Assembly: GCF_900111405.1 (NCBI RefSeq)
Contig: NZ_FOHJ01000016.1
Coordinates: forward strand, 1 to 64,000
Direction: 5' to 3'
Origin: Salinibacillus kushneri
GTDB taxonomy: Bacteria; Bacillota; Bacilli; Bacillales; Alkalibacillaceae
DNA length: 64,000 nucleotides
A program made the translations under genes and the position numbers. How positions within the stretch are numbered: the first letter of the stretch is position 1; the number at the start of each line of letters is the position of its first letter. This document shows positions 38,519-47,077 of the stretch, piece by piece. Under the pieces are notes generated by a model, which searched no databases, was not told the DNA's origin, and worked only from the letters and a program-made list of their open reading frames with translations.

Positions 38519-39178
38519 ATGGAAACCTTAGAACAGTTTATCAACTATTTCAGTCAAAATAGCGACTACATCTGGGTACAATTTTACAAGCATTTTCTGA
38601 TGGCAGCCTATGGGGTTCTATTAGCAGCCATTATCTCTATTCCTTTAGGCATCCTGATTGCTAAATACGGAAAATTAAGCAGCTGGGTATTGGCATTTGG
38701 AAGTATTATTCAGACCATTCCAGCTTTAGGTGCCATGGCTGTTATTATGATTGTCATGGGACTTGGTACAAATACCGTTATTGTGACGTTAATCCTTTAT
38801 TCGATTTTGCCTATTACCCAAAACACATATGTAGGGATGAAGGATGTTGATAAAACCATTGTTGAAGCGGGTTTTGCCTCAGGAATGACTCGTTTTCAGC
38901 TTTTGCGTATGGTCGAATTGCCACTTGCCGTTAGTGTGATTATGGCAGGACTCCGAACAGCACTGGTCATTGGTATTGGAATTACAGCCATTGGAGCATT
39001 CGTAGGTGCAGGAGGCCTTGGTGCCATCATTTTAACAGGTACCAATGCAACAGACGGAACTCCGATTATTTTAGCAGGTGCCATTCCAACAGCGCTAATG
39101 GCAATTATTGCTGATTTAGCTATGGGCTGGATTGAACGGAAGCTACAGCCAGTAAAAGAATCAAAAACAACAGCCTGA
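38519..39178 (+). CDS. opuCD: OpuCD permease
   Basis: 219 residues, six helices, contact loop EAGFASGMTRFQLLRMVELP. The ATG follows GAAGGAGGG and nearly abuts the opuCC stop. The frame extends upstream into opuCC but has no ribosome site there. Confidence 0.92.
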   Translation: METLEQFINYFSQNSDYIWVQFYKHFLMAAYGVLLAAIISIPLGILIAKYGKLSSWVLAFGSIIQTIPALGAMAVIMIVMGLGTNTVIVTLILYSILPITQNTYVGMKDVDKTIVEAGFASGMTRFQLLRMVELPLAVSVIMAGLRTALVIGIGITAIGAFVGAGGLGAIILTGTNATDGTPIILAGAIPTALMAIIADLAMGWIERKLQPVKESKTTA

Positions 39179-39214
39179 TGTTTGAAGTTGCACTTTGTAA
39201 AAGAGGTGTCCGTC

Positions 39215-40885
39215 ATGGGTAAAGATCATATAAAAATTGAGAAGAACATTCCCTGCCCAATGTCCGATGGAATCATTCTCCGTTCCGACGTGTATCGTCC
39301 GAATGATAATGGTGTATATCCAGTATTAATGCTAAGACTTCCTTATAATAAGGAGACACCACGATATTATGATGAATATCTGGATGTTCCTCGAATGGTG
39401 GAAGCTGGTTACGTCGTGATTCTCCAGGACGTGAGAGGACGATTTGCATCAGATGGAGAATTTTATCCATTTATCCATGAAAGAAAAGATGGCTATGAAG
39501 CAGTGGAATGGGCGGCAACTCTCCCTTTTTCTAACGGGAAAGTAGGCCTGTTTGGTATGTCCTATCACGGCTATACACAGCTTGCTGCAGCAGTGGAACA
39601 ACCTCCATCATTAAAAGCCATTGCTCCCGTGATGACGATGGCGGAACCATGGGGAGATATTCTTGGTCATGATGGAGATGCTCACGCTGTAGGTAAGTTT
39701 GAAACATGGGTGTTAGGGTCTATCGTTGAGAATCAGCTAAAACGCCGAAATCATCTTGATCAGGTCAAATTCAATCAATATTTGGAACAGTTGGAAGGAT
39801 GGTTGTATGATGTACCAGCAGATGAATGGACGCCAATGAAAGACCTGGATCCTGACTCGTTCTTTTTTGATGTCATGCAGGGAAATCTGACATCGGAACG
39901 GAAGAAAAATACCAATCTTACTGAAAGACTTGGGCAGCTTGATATTCCTGCCTTATTTATGGGCGGCTGGTTTGATGCCTTATTAAAACCCACATTGGAA
40001 GCATATCAGGCTTATGGTGGACCAAGTATGCTCTGGATCGGTCCATGGACTCACGATAAAATGACTGGTCATGCTGGAGAGCGATTTTTTGAACACGCTG
40101 AAAAAAATATTGGCGTTAATCAATTATCAGATCCAACGGAAATCCATATAAAGTGGTTTGATCAATGGCTGAAGAATAAACCTATCTCTGTCTCCAAACC
40201 CGTTCATCTTTATTTAATGGGCGAAAACAGGTGGGAGGCATTTGAAGAATGGCCAGTAAACGGGAATAGTAAAGAATTTTTTCTTCATAATTCTGATGGA
40301 AATACCAATGGTAAACTTTCAGCAGAACCTGCATCTGTAAAGTATAAAAGCTTTTTAAAACTTGATCCAGCCAACCCGGTACCAGTACGCGGAGGAGGTT
40401 CTTTGATGGCAGGACATGATTCGGGGATGTTTGATATAAGTGATATACATGAACGGGATGATGTTCTTGTCTTTACCAGTGAGCCTTTTGAAGAAGATTG
40501 TCAGTTACTGGGTACGGTAAAGGGAGAGATCTGGTGTTCGTCACCATCTCCTTTATTTGATATATCCCTCAGAATTTCGGAAGTGGATTCATCAGGACGT
40601 GTCTTTAACATTATCGATACGTTTCATCGGGAAACGGCCCGTACGAACAACCAGCCTTTCTGTTTAGACATAGAAATTGGTTCAACAGCTTATACGCTGA
40701 AAAAAGGGGATTGTTTACGGTTGGATATTGCAGCAAGTCAAGCACCACTATATGATGTGAATCTGAATAATGGAACAACAACAAAGACACATGCTAAGGG
40801 AGAAACAGCATTTGAGCACATTTATCATGGTGGGGAAATGAATTCGAAAGTTATAGTACAGTTTGCTGCAAGAAATGATGCGTAA
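39215..40885 (+). CDS. CocE/NonD-family hydrolase
   Basis: 556-residue alpha/beta hydrolase of the X-prolyl dipeptidyl-peptidase/cocaine esterase (S15) class. It has the nucleophile elbow GMSYHG, the ILQDVRGRFASDG motif and the C-terminal jelly-roll domain. Family members cleave esters or acyl groups. Its place between opuCD and the regulator suggests an ester or acyl form of carnitine or choline as substrate; that is inference. ATG after GAGGTG; 36 nt from opuCD. Confidence 0.82.
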   Translation: MGKDHIKIEKNIPCPMSDGIILRSDVYRPNDNGVYPVLMLRLPYNKETPRYYDEYLDVPRMVEAGYVVILQDVRGRFASDGEFYPFIHERKDGYEAVEWAATLPFSNGKVGLFGMSYHGYTQLAAAVEQPPSLKAIAPVMTMAEPWGDILGHDGDAHAVGKFETWVLGSIVENQLKRRNHLDQVKFNQYLEQLEGWLYDVPADEWTPMKDLDPDSFFFDVMQGNLTSERKKNTNLTERLGQLDIPALFMGGWFDALLKPTLEAYQAYGGPSMLWIGPWTHDKMTGHAGERFFEHAEKNIGVNQLSDPTEIHIKWFDQWLKNKPISVSKPVHLYLMGENRWEAFEEWPVNGNSKEFFLHNSDGNTNGKLSAEPASVKYKSFLKLDPANPVPVRGGGSLMAGHDSGMFDISDIHERDDVLVFTSEPFEEDCQLLGTVKGEIWCSSPSPLFDISLRISEVDSSGRVFNIIDTFHRETARTNNQPFCLDIEIGSTAYTLKKGDCLRLDIAASQAPLYDVNLNNGTTTKTHAKGETAFEHIYHGGEMNSKVIVQFAARNDA

Positions 40886-40927
40886 CTTTTTATTTCAGTT
40901 AGCTAATTAATAAAGGAGATTACCGCG

Positions 40928-41470
40928 ATGAATCATGAAGAAAAAATTGAAGATGTCAAAGCGCAGTTTGTTGAAAAGATTACCGATAACATGAATGCGT
41001 TTGGTGTTTCGACAAGTATTGGACGTGTTCTTGGAACCATCTATATGCATCGTGAACCAATGACGTTGGATGAGTTATCTGCTGAAATTGGAATGAGCAA
41101 AACCCGAATGAGTCAGGTGGTCCGGGAAATGATTGATATGAATATTGCTGAGCGTGTTTTTAAAAAAGGTGTACGGAAAGATTTATATCAGGTTGAAGAA
41201 GATTATTATGAAACCTTTATTTCTCTTTTTACTTCTACATGGCAAAAAGCTGTAAAGAGAAGCCGTAATTTTGAACACCGTTTGATAAAAAAACTGGATA
41301 AATTGCAGCAGCAGCCAGATCTTACAGAAGAAGATGAAAGAGATATAAATGACCTCCTGGAAGAAATTAAAGAATGGATGGATTACTACGACTGGATACG
41401 CAGAGTTACTGAGTTTTTTGAGAGTGGAGAAATATTTGAACATGTACCTAAAAAACGAGGAGGAGAGTGA
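40928..41470 (+). CDS. GbsR-family (MarR-type) regulator
   Basis: 180 residues, the length of B. subtilis GbsR. Winged helix with TLDELSAEIGMSKTRMSQVVREM near 38-60 and the family's KGVRKDLYQVEEDYYE. GbsR represses betaine synthesis and choline import until choline binds; here the effector may be carnitine. Position within the operon suggests autoregulation. Confidence 0.88.
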   Translation: MNHEEKIEDVKAQFVEKITDNMNAFGVSTSIGRVLGTIYMHREPMTLDELSAEIGMSKTRMSQVVREMIDMNIAERVFKKGVRKDLYQVEEDYYETFISLFTSTWQKAVKRSRNFEHRLIKKLDKLQQQPDLTEEDERDINDLLEEIKEWMDYYDWIRRVTEFFESGEIFEHVPKKRGGE

Positions 41471-41472
41471 AT

Positions 41473-42366
41473 ATGAATAAAAAAGTTATTCTCTCATGTG
41501 CTGTAACAGGAGCAGGAGATACAACAGCTAAAAGCCCACACGTACCGGTAACACCAAAAGAAATTGCAGATTCGGCAATTAAAGCGGCTAAAGCAGGAGC
41601 AACCATTGCTCATATACATGTTCGAGATCCGAAAACCGGCAAGCTTAGTCATGATGTTAGCCTTTTTCAGGAAGTTGTCGAGCGAATCCGTGAATCAGAA
41701 ACAGACGTTATTATTAATCTGACTTCAGGTGGTGGCGGTGACTGGGTACCTGATGAAAAGGATCCGTTAAGAGGCGGTGAAGGTACTGATTTGCAAACCC
41801 CTGAAGAACGCCACGAACCAATTGGAAAACTGCTCCCAGAGATGTGTACATTGGACTGTGGAAGCACCAATTTTGGCAATATGCTTTATGTAAGCCCGAC
41901 TGATTGGCTGCGGAAACAGGCAAAAATGGTACAGCTAAGCGGGGTTAAACCTGAACTTGAATGTTTTGATACAGGTCACGTTCGCTTTGCTAACCAATTA
42001 GTTGAGGAAGGTTTAATTGATGGAGATCCATTATTCCAGTTCTGTCTTGGGATTCCGTGGGGAGCTGCAGCAGATGCAGAAACACTTTCTTACATGAAAA
42101 ATCGCATACCAAATAATAGTAGGTGGGCAGCGTTTGGAATTGGCCGGATGCAAATGCCGATGGCTGCTGAGTCCCTTTTACAGGGGGGGAATATCCGAGT
42201 AGGTCTTGAGGATAATCTTTATCTAAAGAAAGGACAGCTGGCTACCAACGAACAATTGGTGGATAAAGCAGTTGGTATCGTGCATAGTCTTGGCTCAGAT
42301 ATTATGACACCGTCAGAGGCAAGAGAAGAATTACATTTGCTTAACCCATATAGAAAGGAAGATTAG
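41473..42366 (+). CDS. BKACE-family 3-dehydrocarnitine cleavage enzyme
   Basis: 297 residues of the DUF849 beta-keto acid cleavage family. Zinc ligands HIHVRD (His47, His49), GSTNFGN and a conserved Glu in GLEDNLYL. BKACE enzymes combine a beta-keto acid with acetyl-CoA to give acetoacetate and a CoA ester; with 3-dehydrocarnitine the product is betainyl-CoA. The specific substrate is inferred from the adjacent carnitine dehydrogenase. ATG after GAGGAGGAG. Confidence 0.9.
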   Translation: MNKKVILSCAVTGAGDTTAKSPHVPVTPKEIADSAIKAAKAGATIAHIHVRDPKTGKLSHDVSLFQEVVERIRESETDVIINLTSGGGGDWVPDEKDPLRGGEGTDLQTPEERHEPIGKLLPEMCTLDCGSTNFGNMLYVSPTDWLRKQAKMVQLSGVKPELECFDTGHVRFANQLVEEGLIDGDPLFQFCLGIPWGAAADAETLSYMKNRIPNNSRWAAFGIGRMQMPMAAESLLQGGNIRVGLEDNLYLKKGQLATNEQLVDKAVGIVHSLGSDIMTPSEAREELHLLNPYRKED

Positions 42367-42367
42367 A

Positions 42368-43336
42368 ATGACATCACAAGAATCAATCAAACATATTACG
42401 GTTGTAGGTACCGGGGTAATTGGGAACGGCTGGATTACTAGATTTTTAGCGAATGGCTATCATGTAACTGCCTATGATCCTGATGCAGAAGCTGAACAAA
42501 AGACTCGTGAAGCCGTTCAACGAGCTTGGCCTTATATGGAAAAAATGGGTTTAGCAGATGGTGCAACAATCGATCATTTACATGTTGAACAAGACTTACA
42601 AAAAGCATTAGAACATGCAGATTTCGTTCAGGAAAACGTACCGGAGCGGGAAGAATTAAAGCGAAGCGTTATTTCAGATATTGATCAATACGTAGCAGCA
42701 GAAGTGGTAATTGCTTCTAGTACATCAGGTATTTTGCCAAGTACGCTGCAGGCAGATTGTCAACATCATCCTGAGCGCGTGATGGTGGCCCATCCATTTA
42801 ATCCAGTGTATCTTGTTCCGCTGGTGGAACTGGTTGGTGGTGAGAAAACCGAGAAAAATTATATTAAAAAGGCACAATCCGTTTATGAATCAATGAAAAT
42901 GAAGCCACTTATAGTCAGAAGGGAAATTGAAGGACATATTGCTGACCGTTTGATGGAGGCAATTTGGCGTGAATCCTTACACATTGTCAATGATGGAATT
43001 GCGACTACTGAAGAGATAGATGCCTCGATTATCTATGGGCCTGGACTGCGCTGGGCTTTATTAGGTCCGTTTTTGACTTTACACATGGGGGGAGGTAAGC
43101 AGGGAATGAGTCACTTGCTCGAACAATTTGGACCTGCGTTAAAACTTCCATGGACGAAACTGAAAGCCCCTGAATTGACCGATGAATTAGCAGAAAAAGT
43201 AATAACGGGTACGAAAGCACAAACCAGTAATGTCGAAATGGAAGAATTGGAAGAACGGCGCGATCAGTTCTTAATTGAAATTCAGCAGGTACTGGAAAAA
43301 TATTGGCCTGGAGCGAACCTTTCAGGAAGACTTTAA
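42368..43336 (+). CDS. lcdH: L-carnitine dehydrogenase
   Basis: 322 residues of the 3-hydroxyacyl-CoA dehydrogenase superfamily: NAD motif GTGVIGNGW at 14-22, SSTSGILPS, AHPFNPVYLVPLVELV, and a C-terminal helical domain with GPGLRWALLGPFLTLHMGGG, close to known bacterial carnitine dehydrogenases. It oxidises L-carnitine to 3-dehydrocarnitine with NAD+. One nt after the BKACE gene. Confidence 0.9.
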   Translation: MTSQESIKHITVVGTGVIGNGWITRFLANGYHVTAYDPDAEAEQKTREAVQRAWPYMEKMGLADGATIDHLHVEQDLQKALEHADFVQENVPEREELKRSVISDIDQYVAAEVVIASSTSGILPSTLQADCQHHPERVMVAHPFNPVYLVPLVELVGGEKTEKNYIKKAQSVYESMKMKPLIVRREIEGHIADRLMEAIWRESLHIVNDGIATTEEIDASIIYGPGLRWALLGPFLTLHMGGGKQGMSHLLEQFGPALKLPWTKLKAPELTDELAEKVITGTKAQTSNVEMEELEERRDQFLIEIQQVLEKYWPGANLSGRL

Positions 43337-43382
43337 GCTTTGAATGAAGAGTGTCAATCGATAGACAAGGGGGAGATTTCAT

Positions 43383-43859
43383 ATGGGTGAACCAAAATTA
43401 ATTATTCAGCATGAGGTACCAAACGAATGGATTGACTATAACGGACATATGAATGATGCTGAATATGTCCGTGCGTTTAGCTGGGGTGTCGATCGTTTCA
43501 TGAAATTCATTGGCATTACGGATGATTTTCGTGAAAAGCATCAATATACCATCTATACGATGGAAACTCATGTCTGTTATCTGAATGAGATGAAGCTTGG
43601 TGAATCATTTGAAGTTCATCTGCAACTAATTGATTATGACTCAAAACGCGCTCATGTATTTTTTGAACTCATAGGTGAAAATGGAAAACGGGCAGCAACA
43701 AGTGAGCAGATGTTAATGGGGATTGATCAAAAAGCAGGTAAAGCGACTCCATTTCCAGATGAAATTTTTATGCGTGTAAAGGAGCTGGCTAAAAACCATA
43801 CACCAGAAGAAAAACCAAAAGAGGCTGGTCGTGTTATCGGGATTAGGCGGAAGAAATAA
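43383..43859 (+). CDS. betainyl-CoA thioesterase (hotdog fold)
   Basis: 158 residues, single hotdog domain of the 4HBT group: EWIDYNGHMND near 15-25 with the catalytic Asp18 in place. In carnitine degradation this enzyme releases glycine betaine and CoA. In some bacteria it is fused to the dehydrogenase; here it is separate. Last gene of the operon. Confidence 0.87.
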   Translation: MGEPKLIIQHEVPNEWIDYNGHMNDAEYVRAFSWGVDRFMKFIGITDDFREKHQYTIYTMETHVCYLNEMKLGESFEVHLQLIDYDSKRAHVFFELIGENGKRAATSEQMLMGIDQKAGKATPFPDEIFMRVKELAKNHTPEEKPKEAGRVIGIRRKK

Positions 43860-43873
43860 ATGTTGAATACAAA

Positions 43874-43904
43874 GGCGATGCCTCAAAAACAGGCATCGCT
43901 TTTC
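43874..43904 (+). terminator. terminator of the opuC-carnitine operon
   Basis: 9-bp stem GCGATGCCT / AGGCATCGC, 7-nt loop, TTTTC tail, 15 nt after the last stop. Confidence 0.85.
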
Positions 43905-43962
43905 ATTAAGTAGCTGGTGCAAATTCATGACTATTTCGTCTGAATCATAAAACTAGGCAGCC

Positions 43963-44523
43963 TCATTGAGCCAACTGATTAGAAGGGATTTCCCAAATCG
44001 CTTTTCCTGATTTAAATGGATCGGAAAAGTGTAATTCGTAGAAATCTGATTTAGGCACATCAAATGGAATTTCACCTCTTAATTTTCCTCCTGGTTCAAT
44101 GGATCCGTCGAATTGTCCTTTCATTCCTTCGGTCAAAATTGTTGTACTGTAAGAGTAACTCTCCGCATCCTTTAATTCAATATTCATAATGGAAGACATG
44201 GTGACCTCTTCGTCTGTTGTATTTTCAGCAGTTAAGTTTACCACAATGAACTGATCGTTTTCTGGTGTATCAAATTCACCACCTGGCTCAATTCTGGCTT
44301 CGTTTAAGGTAATATTCACGCCATCAAAGTTGACGGTATCACCAATAGCAAATCGTTCAGTAGTGTTTTTATCTTCCTCCTGATTATCGTCTTGCTCCTC
44401 AGGATTATCACTGGTTGCCCCTTCTTGTCCTTTATCATCTGCCTCTTCAATTTCAGCATCTCCACAGGCAGCAAGTCCGATTGTTAAAAAGAATACAAGT
44501 ATGAACCATAACCTTTTTTTCAT
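43963..44523 (-). CDS. DUF4352 lipoprotein
   Basis: 186 residues: lipobox LAAC, an acidic linker rich in Glu, Asp and Asn to about 55, then an immunoglobulin-like DUF4352 domain (FIVVNLTAENTTDEEV). Surface-exposed, no known enzyme activity. Monocistronic, convergent with the carnitine operon. Confidence 0.85.
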   Translation of the reverse strand: MKKRLWFILVFFLTIGLAACGDAEIEEADDKGQEGATSDNPEEQDDNQEEDKNTTERFAIGDTVNFDGVNITLNEARIEPGGEFDTPENDQFIVVNLTAENTTDEEVTMSSIMNIELKDAESYSYSTTILTEGMKGQFDGSIEPGGKLRGEIPFDVPKSDFYELHFSDPFKSGKAIWEIPSNQLAQ

Positions 44524-44851
44524 GGAATTTCCCCCTTAAATAGATAACTATATCTTATTCTGGGAGTACATCCATCCTTTATTCATAAATGAAATCAAAA
44601 GCTGATCTTAACACTCCCTGTCTCTTCCCCCTTTTAACCTCAATCATTCTCTCCTGTATGCATTCATCTACATCATTTTCTCAACATAAAATGTTCAGAT
44701 ACCTTTTCATTTTTCAAAAGGTAATGGACTAATTTTTACCACATAGATTATAAGATTTCGCTTTTGTGTACATACTAGGAATATAGTATAGTAATAATAT
44801 GGTATATGTTCACAAAATATTTTGATTATTTATTGGGAGGAACCGGATCTA
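44524..44851. other. divergent intergenic region
   Basis: Between the DUF4352 lipoprotein and the MoxR gene. Contains the promoter at 44764-44792; nothing else recognised. Confidence 0.45.
44764..44792 (+). promoter_or_regulatory. possible SigA promoter of the moxR operon
   Basis: TTGTGT, 17-bp spacer, TATAGT, ending 60 bp before the start. Confidence 0.45.
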
Positions 44852-45808
44852 ATGACCCAGCAAACATTTGTATTTCATGAAAAGGCTGATCAGCTCTTAC
44901 AAAACATTCAAAAAGTAATTATAGGAAAAGAGGAAGTCACGAAATTAAGTATTGTAGCCTTATTAGCACAAGGGCATGTTCTATTAGAAGATGTTCCTGG
45001 TGTTGGAAAAACTATGCTTGTTCGTGCATTGGCAAAATCGTTAAATTGTGAGTTTAAGAGAATTCAGTTTACACCCGATTTATTACCTTCTGATGTAACA
45101 GGTGTCTCGATTTATAATCCAAAAGAATCTAAATTTGAATTTCGTCCGGGTCCTATTCTTGGGAATATTGTCCTAGCGGATGAAATCAATCGTACATCAC
45201 CTAAGACACAGTCTGCCTTATTAGAAGGGATGGAGGAAAAGAATATTACGGTTGATGGAACAAGCATTCCGTTGAAAAAACCATTCTTTGTCATGGCTAC
45301 ACAAAACCCCATTGAATATGAAGGGACGTATCCTTTACCAGAAGCTCAGCTTGATCGTTTTTTAATGAAGCTGAATATGGGATACCCAAGTCCTCAAGAG
45401 GAAATGGATATGTTAAACCGTACATCTCATTCACATCCAATTGATCAAATCGAACCGATTATGACACAGGAAGAGCTTATCCACTTGCAAAGAGAAATTG
45501 ATGAGGTATTCGTGAATCAATCCTTACAGCGTTATATTGTTGATATAACAAGTGGTACGAGAAATCATCCGCAAGTTTATTTAGGGGCTAGTCCTCGTGG
45601 TTCGATAGCACTTATGAAAGCAGCTAAAGCTTATGCGTTTATCCATAATCGTGATTATATCGTTCCTGATGATGTCAAATATTTAGCACCATTTGTATTA
45701 GCGCATCGTATTATCATTACTTCAGAGAGTAAGTTTGAGGATAAAAATGAAAAAATGATTGTGGAAGAGGTTTTGGCACAAACCAAGGTTCCAATAGATA
45801 GGGGATAG
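44852..45808 (+). CDS. MoxR-family AAA+ ATPase
   Basis: 318 residues. Walker A DVPGVGKT at 47-54, Walker B LADEINR, sensor and arginine-finger region ATQNPIEYEGTYPLPEAQLDRF. MoxR proteins act as chaperones with the DUF58 and transglutaminase proteins encoded beside them; role unknown. ATG after GGGAGGA; an in-frame ATG ten codons earlier has no ribosome site. Confidence 0.92.
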   Translation: MTQQTFVFHEKADQLLQNIQKVIIGKEEVTKLSIVALLAQGHVLLEDVPGVGKTMLVRALAKSLNCEFKRIQFTPDLLPSDVTGVSIYNPKESKFEFRPGPILGNIVLADEINRTSPKTQSALLEGMEEKNITVDGTSIPLKKPFFVMATQNPIEYEGTYPLPEAQLDRFLMKLNMGYPSPQEEMDMLNRTSHSHPIDQIEPIMTQEELIHLQREIDEVFVNQSLQRYIVDITSGTRNHPQVYLGASPRGSIALMKAAKAYAFIHNRDYIVPDDVKYLAPFVLAHRIIITSESKFEDKNEKMIVEEVLAQTKVPIDRG

Positions 45809-45810
45809 AT

Positions 45811-47076
45811 ATGGGTACAATCATAAAAAAGGTTTTTAAGTTGCTATGTATTTTTATACCCGCAGGCATATTATATGCGTATGCCATGTTCCAGGGTGGT
45901 TTTGTTAGTTGGTTTCTGTTTTTTAGTACCCTCCCAATTTTTATTTATATGATTTTATTATTCTTTTATCCAATGTCTCGTATCAAACTAGACCGAAAGA
46001 TTTATCCTGTCATTTCAGAAACAGGAAGTACTATTAAAATAGAATTAACCTTTAAACGTCCCCGCTTACTTCCTTTATATTACTGTATCATTGAAGATGT
46101 TTTACCTGAGTCGATTCATTTTCGGGATACTAAACGGAAAAAGTATTCGTATTTGGCTAATCCAGATCGTTTAAAAGAAAAGCGTAATGCGAAGAAGATT
46201 ATTTTCCCTTGGTTTAAACGGACCTTTTCATTTGAATACCAAATAGAGGAAGTGCCCAGGGGACAGCATTTATTTAATCAAATTCGTGTTATTAGCGGAG
46301 ACTTCATTGGTTTTATTAAAAAAGAAAAAATCTACGAAGTGCAGAATTCTTTAATGGTTTATCCAATGGAACGAAACCTTAAATTCCATAAATATGCACA
46401 GAGCTTTGAGGAAGGAGAGTCTTCTTCGTATAATCGTATGGTTAAGAATACGATGGTTGTTTCTGGAGTTCGTGAATATATCCCTGGCGATCGTGTATCC
46501 TGGATTGATTGGAAGTCTACAGCCAAAAGGAATACGATGATGACCAAAGAATTCGATCAGGAAAAGAGTCAGGATATGTATATTCTTTTTGATGGAACGA
46601 AGCATGATGATTATAATTGGTTGGCTTTTGAAGGATCTGTTGAGATTGGGGTGTCTTTAATAGATGCGATTAGGGAAGAGTCTGCCCAGTTATTTTTTGC
46701 TTCATTAGGACGTAATCGTCAAGTAATCCCGGTTCACAAGGATTCAATGAGTAAGGAGCAAGTCAAACGTTATTTGGCGACTGTTCAGCCTGAAGATAGT
46801 CTTCCCTTTGGACAAATGATTAAACAAGAGGTCGGTAAACTTCCAAAAGGCTATCTATCTATGGTGGTTACAACGGAATTATCCTTAGAACTTTATGATA
46901 CGTTAATTCAACTTAAACAGAAAAACTCCCGTGTGGTTCTCTTCTTGGTTAAAGCAAGCTCACTAATTTCAGCTGAAGAACGTCAAAGATTAAAGTACTT
47001 GAGTAGTAGTGGCGTTGTCATCAATCTACTTACAGAGGGAATTTTAATGAAGGAAAAAATTGAGGTGAACGCTTAA
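45811..47076 (+). CDS. DUF58-domain protein
   Basis: 421 residues: two N-terminal membrane helices (about 9-50), a beta-rich part, then the DUF58/VWA-like domain with PGDRVSWIDWKSTAKRNTMMTKEFD. It starts 2 nt after moxR. Membrane-bound partner of MoxR. Confidence 0.88.
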   Translation: MGTIIKKVFKLLCIFIPAGILYAYAMFQGGFVSWFLFFSTLPIFIYMILLFFYPMSRIKLDRKIYPVISETGSTIKIELTFKRPRLLPLYYCIIEDVLPESIHFRDTKRKKYSYLANPDRLKEKRNAKKIIFPWFKRTFSFEYQIEEVPRGQHLFNQIRVISGDFIGFIKKEKIYEVQNSLMVYPMERNLKFHKYAQSFEEGESSSYNRMVKNTMVVSGVREYIPGDRVSWIDWKSTAKRNTMMTKEFDQEKSQDMYILFDGTKHDDYNWLAFEGSVEIGVSLIDAIREESAQLFFASLGRNRQVIPVHKDSMSKEQVKRYLATVQPEDSLPFGQMIKQEVGKLPKGYLSMVVTTELSLELYDTLIQLKQKNSRVVLFLVKASSLISAEERQRLKYLSSSGVVINLLTEGILMKEKIEVNA

Positions 47077-47077
47077 T

